Origin: Paracoccaceae bacterium | GTDB lineage: Bacteria; Pseudomonadota; Alphaproteobacteria; Rhodobacterales; Rhodobacteraceae | DNA length: 10,871 bases | Assembly (NCBI GenBank): GCA_007121115.1 | Contig: SKMI01000257.1 | Location: forward strand, 1-10,871 | Direction: 5' to 3' | Shown here: positions 6,725-10,871 of the stretch, piece by piece | Layout of the letters: each line of letters starts with the position of its first letter | Numbering within the stretch: position 1 is the stretch's first letter | Made by a program: the position numbers and the translations under genes | Notes under the pieces: model-generated | The model's database searches: none | Seen by the model: only the letters and a program-made list of their open reading frames with translations | What the model was told of the DNA's origin: nothing

Positions 6725-6997
6725 TCAGTCGCCGCAGCCGTCGCCACCGCCCCCACCTCCGCCGGTCCAGCCATGGTCGCGGTAGTCCAGTATCCCGGTG
6801 CCGTTCTCGGTGTCGGTCAGCATGCCGCCCTTCCCGGCCAGCCTTTCGGGCAGCAGCCAGAGCAGCAGCGCGCGCCAGGCCGTGACGACCGCCACCAGCA
6901 CGGCGGCAAAGATCAGGACCACCGCCAGCGCGGACCCGCCCGTGGCCGCATAGGCCCAGTCCACAAATCCCTGAACTCTATCCGCAATGGCTTCCAT
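6725..6997 (-). CDS. Small single-pass membrane protein with glycine-rich C-terminus
   Basis: I do not recognise this 90-residue protein. From the ATG at 6997 it has a short amphipathic N-terminus (MEAIADRVQGFVDWAY), one strong transmembrane helix at about residues 22-49 with a tryptophan-containing end (WRALLLWLLP), a short polar linker, and a tail DYRDHGWTGGGGGGGDGCGD with seven consecutive glycines and a single Cys at the penultimate-but-one position. A start at 7060 would add 21 residues lacking protein-like character; neither has a strong RBS (AGGGG lies 14 bases before 6997). It is the last gene of the minus-strand run, 75 bases after the acyltransferase stop, and ends 8 bases from the pgl stop. 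Coding is supported by the coherent membrane segment and position rather than by homology. Confidence 0.6.
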   Translation of the reverse strand: MEAIADRVQGFVDWAYAATGGSALAVVLIFAAVLVAVVTAWRALLLWLLPERLAGKGGMLTDTENGTGILDYRDHGWTGGGGGGGDGCGD

Positions 6998-7072
6998 ACG
7001 CGCACATGCCCCTGTTGCCACTCTCGCGCAGACCGTGCCCGCTGAATGCGTCAACAGCATGGCGGTGCGGGG

Positions 7073-7975
7073 TCAGGGTTTCCAGCGCCGGTGGGTCCAG
7101 AGCCATTGATCCATATGCGCGCGCACCTGCGCGCTCAGGCTGTCGTTGAGCGCCTGGGTCATGGTCTCGGGGTCCGTATGCGGGATCGGTGTCTCGATGA
7201 TCGATACGAAGCTCAACCCGTCCGCCTGCCGGATCGCATAGCCCGGCACCAGCAGCGCGTCGAACTTCAGCGCCAGTTCCGCCGCCGAAAGCGCCGTGCG
7301 CGCGGGGCGGCCCAGGAAATCCAGCGGCACGCCGTGGTCCATGTGCTGGTCGATCAGCATGCCCACAATCCCGCCCCGGCGCAGGAAACGCAGCATGGCG
7401 CCCATCCCCTCGCGCCCGCGCGGGAAGGGCGGGTTCAGCAACACCTGCAGCTTTTCCTCATAGAGCCGGTTCACGATCGGATTGCTCAGCGGCATGTAGA
7501 AACCGCCACAATCCAGCCCCTGATTGCGCAAGGCGACGATTCCGGCGGCGTGGTTGCCCAGATGCCCGGTGACGAGGATTATCGGCCGCCCGGCCTCTCT
7601 TGCCTTGTGCATCTCGGCCAGACCGGGGCCATGCAGCGGCATGTCGCGGACATGGTGCGCGAATTCGGCGCCGGAAAGCTGCTCGATCAGCGCGCGGCCC
7701 ATGTTGTCGGGCACGCGGCGGATGATCCGCGCGCGTTGGGCGGCGGGCATGTCGGGGAACACATGGTCCAGGTTTTCGCGAATGCGGCGCCGATAGCCCG
7801 TCACCGGCGCGATCAGTAGCTTGGAAATCCAGCCCATCAATGCCACCCGCCGCGCGTAGGGCAGGCGCAGCAGTGCATTGATGATCAAGCCCAGCCCCAG
7901 CGCCTCGGCCCGGTGCCGTGGCCGGATGCGCGCAGGCGGCTGCTGCGCCGCTGTGTCGGTCTGGCCTTCGGTCAT
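7073..7975 (-). CDS. LpxL/HtrB-like lysophospholipid acyltransferase family protein
   Basis: This 300-residue protein belongs to the LpxL/LpxM lauroyltransferase family, which acylates lipid A precursors or related lipids at the inner membrane. It shows an N-terminal hydrophobic segment (about 25-58), RIRENLDHVFPDM (64-76), VTGHLGNHAAG (135-145), RGREGMGAMLRFLRRGGIVGM (187-207), LIDQHMDHGVPLDFLGRPARTA (208-229) and the typical C-terminus QWLWTHRRWK (290-299). The family motif is H-x4-D/E; here His138 is present but the acidic position is Ala143, so activity is uncertain. The start at 7975 is chosen because it leaves 58 bases after the rimO stop and opens MTEGQTD...; longer in-frame starts would overlap rimO. 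GGCGGA lies about 5 bases upstream. It is likely cotranscribed with rimO. The acyl acceptor is not predictable; an ornithine-lipid or lipid A role are alternatives. Confidence 0.85.
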   Translation of the reverse strand: MTEGQTDTAAQQPPARIRPRHRAEALGLGLIINALLRLPYARRVALMGWISKLLIAPVTGYRRRIRENLDHVFPDMPAAQRARIIRRVPDNMGRALIEQLSGAEFAHHVRDMPLHGPGLAEMHKAREAGRPIILVTGHLGNHAAGIVALRNQGLDCGGFYMPLSNPIVNRLYEEKLQVLLNPPFPRGREGMGAMLRFLRRGGIVGMLIDQHMDHGVPLDFLGRPARTALSAAELALKFDALLVPGYAIRQADGLSFVSIIETPIPHTDPETMTQALNDSLSAQVRAHMDQWLWTHRRWKP

Positions 7976-8033
7976 GGGGTCCGCCAGGATGGAATGCGCA
8001 GAAGGTAGCTTGCGGTGCCGATCGGGCGCAAGC

Positions 8034-9416
8034 TCAGGGGTTTTCCAGCCGCCCCCAGAGGTCATATTCGCTGGCCTCATCCACCGTGACGGGGACGATA
8101 TCGCCGGGGGTCAGAGCCTCGAAATCTTCGTCGATGAACAGGTTGCCGTCGATTTCCGGCGCGTCGGCCTTGGTGCGGCAGGTGGCGCCTTCGCTGTCCA
8201 CCGCATCGACGATCACCTCCATCCGCTGCCCGACCTTCCCGGCCAGCTTCGCCGCCGAAATCGCCTGCGCCTTTTCCATGAAGCGCGCCCAGCGGTCCTG
8301 CTTCATCTCTTCGGGGACGTGATCGGGCAGGGCGTTGGCCCGCGCACCCGCCACATTCTCGTACTGAAAGCAGCCCACCCGGTCCAGTTGCGCTTCGTCC
8401 AGCCAGTCCAGCAGGGTCTGGAACTCGGCCTCGGTCTCGCCCGGATAGCCGACGATGAAGGTCGAGCGCAGGGTGATATCCGGGCAGATGGCGCGCCACT
8501 CGGCGATCCGGTCCAGCGTGCGCTCGGCCGCCGCCGGGCGGGCCATGCGCCTGAGCGTCTCGGGGTGGGCGTGCTGGAACGGGACGTCCAGATAGGGCAG
8601 CACAAGCCCCTCCGCCATGAGCGGGATCAGATCGCGCACATGCGGGTAGGGATAGACGTAATGCAGCCGCACCCAGGCGCCGAGGCTCCCCAGATCGCGC
8701 GCCAGATCGGTGATATGCGCCCGGTGCCCTCGCTCGGTCGCGTGGCGCAGGTCCAGACCATAAGCGCTGGTATCCTGGCTGATGACCAGCAACTCGCGCA
8801 CCCCGGCGTCCACCAGCTTCTCGGCTTCGCGCAGCACCGCATGGGCGGGGCGGCTGACCAGCTTCCCGCGCATGGCCGGGATGATGCAGAAGCGGCAGGC
8901 GTGATTGCAGCCCTCCGAGATCTTCAGATAGCTGTAGTGCCGGGGCGTGAGCGACACGCCCGAGGTCGGCAGCAGGTCGATGAACGGGTCGGGCGCGGGT
9001 GGCACGGCGGCGTGGACGGCATCGAGCACGGCCTCGTATTGGTGCGGGCCGGTGACGGCCAGCACCTTGGGATGCGCGCCGGTGATATACTCCGGCTCCG
9101 CGCCCAGGCAGCCGGTGACGATCACGCGCCCGTTCTCGCGCAGCGCCTCGCCGATGGCGTCCAGGCTCTCGGCCTTGGCGCTGTCCAGAAAGCCGCAGGT
9201 GTTGACGATCACCGCGTCCGCGCCCGCGTAATCGGCGCTCAGGGCGTAGCCCTCGGCGCGCAGCCGGGTCAGGATGCGTTCGCTGTCGACCAGCGCCTTG
9301 GGGCAGCCCAGGCTGACCATGCCGATGCGCGGCTGACCCGGTCGGGCGGGGTCACGCAGCCGGGCGGCGGGGGCGATATCGGGGCGCAGGTCGGGCGGGT
9401 TCGGGCTCTGGCTCAT
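8034..9416 (-). CDS. rimO: Ribosomal protein uS12 methylthiotransferase RimO
   Basis: RimO is a radical-SAM enzyme with two iron-sulfur clusters that adds a methylthio group to a conserved aspartate of ribosomal protein S12. The 460-residue protein has the three-domain methylthiotransferase layout. The N-terminal UPF0004 domain carries the three cluster cysteines C38 (SLGCPKALVDSE), C74 (VNTCGFLDSAK) and C103 (TGCLGAEP). The radical SAM domain has C170-x3-C174-x2-C177 (EGCNHACRFCIIP). A C-terminal TRAM domain spans about 385-455. VSLGCPKALVDSERIL and NTCGFLDSA distinguish it from MiaB. The ATG at 9416 (MSQSPNP) matches relatives; an ATG at 9425 would add three residues. No clear Shine-Dalgarno is seen before either. 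It begins 42 bases after the folD stop and is likely part of the same minus-strand unit. Confidence 0.96.
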   Translation of the reverse strand: MSQSPNPPDLRPDIAPAARLRDPARPGQPRIGMVSLGCPKALVDSERILTRLRAEGYALSADYAGADAVIVNTCGFLDSAKAESLDAIGEALRENGRVIVTGCLGAEPEYITGAHPKVLAVTGPHQYEAVLDAVHAAVPPAPDPFIDLLPTSGVSLTPRHYSYLKISEGCNHACRFCIIPAMRGKLVSRPAHAVLREAEKLVDAGVRELLVISQDTSAYGLDLRHATERGHRAHITDLARDLGSLGAWVRLHYVYPYPHVRDLIPLMAEGLVLPYLDVPFQHAHPETLRRMARPAAAERTLDRIAEWRAICPDITLRSTFIVGYPGETEAEFQTLLDWLDEAQLDRVGCFQYENVAGARANALPDHVPEEMKQDRWARFMEKAQAISAAKLAGKVGQRMEVIVDAVDSEGATCRTKADAPEIDGNLFIDEDFEALTPGDIVPVTVDEASEYDLWGRLENP

Positions 9417-9458
9417 GCGGGGCATATAGCCGTGCCTGCGCGGGTGGGGAAGGGGGGC

Positions 9459-10349
9459 TCAGGCGGTCAGCCCCTCCGGCTCGGGCAACCCGTTGGCGCG
9501 GGCGGCGGCGGTTAGCGTGTTCGCCAGCAGGCAGGCGATGGTCATCGGCCCCACGCCGCCGGGCACCGGGGTGATCGCACCCGCCACCGCAGCCGCGCTG
9601 TCGAAATCCACGTCGCCCACCAGGCGGTTCTTCCCGTCCCGTTCGATCCGGTTGATGCCCACGTCGATCACCGTTGCGCCGGGCTTCACCCAGTCGCCGG
9701 GGATCATCTCGGGGCGGCCGACGGCGGCCACCAGGATATCGGCGCCGCGGCAGACGGCGGCCAGATCGCGGGTGCGGCTGTGGGCGATCGTGACGGTGCA
9801 GCTGTCGCCCAGCAGAAGCTGCGCCATGGGCTTGCCGACGATGTTGGAGCGCCCGACCACCACCGCGCTCATCCCCGAAAGCGACCCGTGATGCTCGCGC
9901 AGCATCATCAGGCAGCCAAGGGGCGTGCAGGGGACCATGGACTTCTGCCCCGTGCCCAGCAGGCCGACATTGGAAATGTGAAAGCCGTCCACATCCTTCG
10001 CGGGGTCGATCCGGTTGATCACCAGATCGGAATCCAGATGGTCCGGCAGGGGAAGCTGCACCAGGATTCCATGCACTTGCGGGTCGGCGTTCAGTTTGTC
10101 GATCAGCGCCAGCAGCGCGTCCTCGCTGGTGTCTGCCTCCAGCCGATGTTCGAAAGAGGCCATTCCGACCTCGACCGTCTGCTTCCCCTTGGAGCGGACA
10201 TAGACCTGGCTGGCCGGATCCTCGCCCACCAGCACCACGGCGAGGCCGGGGGTCAGACCATGCGCCTCTTTCAATTGCGCCACATGGGCGGCCACCTTGT
10301 CGCGCACCCGCGCGGCAAAGGCCTTTCCGTCGATGATGGTTGCGGTCAT
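9459..10349 (-). CDS. folD: Bifunctional methylene-THF dehydrogenase / methenyl-THF cyclohydrolase
   Basis: FolD interconverts 5,10-methylene-THF, 5,10-methenyl-THF and 10-formyl-THF using NADP+, in cytosolic one-carbon metabolism. The 296-residue length is standard. Y50 and K54 of YVRSKGK (50-56) are the catalytic pair; VQLPLP (97-102), KDVDGF (118-123) and PCTP (140-143) line the folate site; GRSNIVGKP (166-174) is the dinucleotide-binding loop; PVPGGVGPMT (261-270) is the C-terminal signature. The ATG at 10349 overlaps the chorismate mutase stop (ATGA), with AGGA 9 bases upstream, so translation is coupled. Together with Fhs, encoded upstream, it forms the formate assimilation/10-formyl-THF branch that supplies purine, formyl-Met and serine synthesis. 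No residue of the active site is missing. Confidence 0.97.
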   Translation of the reverse strand: MTATIIDGKAFAARVRDKVAAHVAQLKEAHGLTPGLAVVLVGEDPASQVYVRSKGKQTVEVGMASFEHRLEADTSEDALLALIDKLNADPQVHGILVQLPLPDHLDSDLVINRIDPAKDVDGFHISNVGLLGTGQKSMVPCTPLGCLMMLREHHGSLSGMSAVVVGRSNIVGKPMAQLLLGDSCTVTIAHSRTRDLAAVCRGADILVAAVGRPEMIPGDWVKPGATVIDVGINRIERDGKNRLVGDVDFDSAAAVAGAITPVPGGVGPMTIACLLANTLTAAARANGLPEPEGLTA

Positions 10350-10684
10350 TGCTGTTGATCCTGTTGGTTGGGATCGGAGGGCCCGAGCACGCGTTCCTCG
10401 CGCGCGATGGACCATTCGATGATGCGTCGCCAGAGGTCTTCGGTCAGTTGCGGGTCAAGGCCCCCGGCCACGGCCACGGCACGCACGTTCGCAAGCACCT
10501 CGTCCACGCGCGGCCCGATCCGGGCGGGCAGCTTCTCGCCCGGTTTCAGCTCGACTGCCCGGTCGATATAGCCCGCGCGCTGCACCAGCAGCGCGACAAG
10601 CTCGCGGTCCAGCCGGTCGATCTGGGCACGCAATTCGGCCATGGTCTGGCAGTCCTTGGCGTCTTGAATGGGGGCGGGTTTCAT
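10346..10684 (-). CDS. Chorismate mutase, AroQ class (PchB-like)
   Basis: This small all-helical protein of 112 residues belongs to the AroQ chorismate mutase fold, converting chorismate to prephenate on the way to Phe and Tyr. By alignment with E. coli numbering from memory, Arg19 (ELRAQIDRLD), Arg36 (LLVQRAGYI) and Lys47 (AVELKPGE) match the substrate-binding Arg11, Arg28 and Lys39. The C-terminal helix IIEWSIAREERVL carries Glu in the region where E. coli has Gln88. The pattern resembles PchB-type proteins, so isochorismate-pyruvate lyase activity is an alternative, though no salicylate genes are nearby. The ATG at 10684 has a strong RBS (GGGAGG, 10694-10689). The C-terminus is Gln-rich (NQQDQQQ) and its stop overlaps folD. 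It follows the fhs stop by 68 bases. Confidence 0.88.
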   Translation of the reverse strand: MKPAPIQDAKDCQTMAELRAQIDRLDRELVALLVQRAGYIDRAVELKPGEKLPARIGPRVDEVLANVRAVAVAGGLDPQLTEDLWRRIIEWSIAREERVLGPSDPNQQDQQQ

Positions 10685-10690
10685 GGGGCC

Positions 10691-10738
10691 TCCCGTGGCT
10701 GCGGTTGTACGGCATGTATCGCGCCGCAGCCTCCGGGA
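10691..10738 (-). promoter_or_regulatory. Leader hairpin covering the chorismate mutase RBS
   Basis: In the minus-strand transcript GGCUGCGG (10731-10724) pairs perfectly with CCGCAGCC (10704-10697) around a 19-base loop. An outer stem, UCCCG (10738-10734) with CGGGA (10695-10691), extends it past a small internal loop. The outer 3' arm contains GGGA of the Shine-Dalgarno GGGAGG, so folding would partly hide the ribosome site. No U-run follows, arguing against a simple terminator. Confidence 0.5.
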
Positions 10739-10752
10739 CAATCGCGGTCCGT

Positions 10753-10871
10753 TCAGAACAACCCTTCGACCAGGCCTTCGTCGTTGATGCGGATGACCTC
10801 GGCGGCGGGGTGTCTGGGGAGGCCGGGCATGGTCATGATCTCGCCGCAGATGACCACGATGAAGCCGGCCC
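10753..10871 (-). CDS. fhs: Formate-tetrahydrofolate ligase, C-terminal end only
   Basis: Only the last 38 codons lie in the window; the rest continues past the right edge. The readable end is AGFIVVICGEIMTMPGLP (first 18 residues) and closes with DEGLVEGLF before TGA (10755-10753). GFIV-ICGEIMTMPGLP and the terminal GLF are the highly conserved C-terminus of Fhs, the ATP-dependent enzyme that makes 10-formyl-THF from formate and THF. The short length is due to the window boundary, not to a break. It is followed on the same strand by chorismate mutase and folD, so it is probably the upstream gene of this one-carbon cluster. Confidence 0.93.
   Translation of the reverse strand, partial: AGFIVVICGEIMTMPGLPRHPAAEVIRINDEGLVEGLF

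Noticed and set aside
7976..8080. N-terminal extension of the acyltransferase from ATG 8080
   Set aside because: It would overlap the end of rimO by 47 bases and adds sequence unlike the family N-terminus.
7878..9515. 545-codon open frame on the plus strand opposite rimO and parts of its neighbours
   Set aside because: It spans several genes on the other strand, has shadow-like composition and no motif; rimO carries all its cysteine motifs in the opposite direction.

Overview
The window is GC-rich chromosomal DNA, most likely from an alphaproteobacterium of the Rhodobacteraceae/Roseobacter type. The evidence is the protein style (G6PD beginning MVSRVIPV..., RimO beginning MSQSPNPPDLRPD...), the zwf-pgl pair, an ExoY-like sugar transferase beside a Wzy/O-antigen-ligase-like protein, and a formate-THF ligase / chorismate mutase / folD cluster. 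No insertion sequence, phage gene, CRISPR array, tRNA or rRNA was found. Most of the window is ordinary housekeeping sequence.

Layout. 1-600 (+): a small secreted alanine-rich protein of unknown function, with its own RBS and a rho-independent terminator. 505-825: a gene-free stretch rich in inverted repeats between convergent genes. 826-3178 (-): two surface-polysaccharide genes, a phosphoglycosyltransferase (sugar transferase) followed by a Wzy_C/O-antigen-ligase-like membrane protein. A sequence matching the CtrA consensus lies upstream of the pair. 3218-3867: a 650-base intergenic region with a good sigma70-type promoter for the HNH gene. 3868-4452 (+): a conserved stand-alone HNH endonuclease. 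4515-4532: an 18-bp palindrome resembling a LacI-family operator. 4600-6716 (+): zwf and pgl, overlapping by one base, which carry out the first two steps of the oxidative pentose phosphate / Entner-Doudoroff route. 6725-10871 (-): a co-directional run read from right to left: fhs (3' end only), chorismate mutase, folD, rimO, an LpxL-like acyltransferase and a small membrane protein with a glycine-rich tail.

How the genes work together. Fhs and FolD together interconvert formate and 5,10-methylene-THF. A chorismate mutase sits between them and its stop overlaps the folD start, so the two are probably translationally coupled. Zwf and Pgl convert glucose-6-P to 6-phosphogluconate and make NADPH. 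The sugar transferase would start, and the Wzy-like protein would polymerise or ligate, a lipid-linked glycan for exopolysaccharide, capsule or LPS.

I found no convincing undescribed multi-gene system. The items most worth a second look are the CtrA box at the polysaccharide genes, the operator-like palindrome before zwf, an RBS-occluding hairpin before chorismate mutase, and an LpxL-like acyltransferase whose H-x4-D/E motif has alanine in the acidic position.
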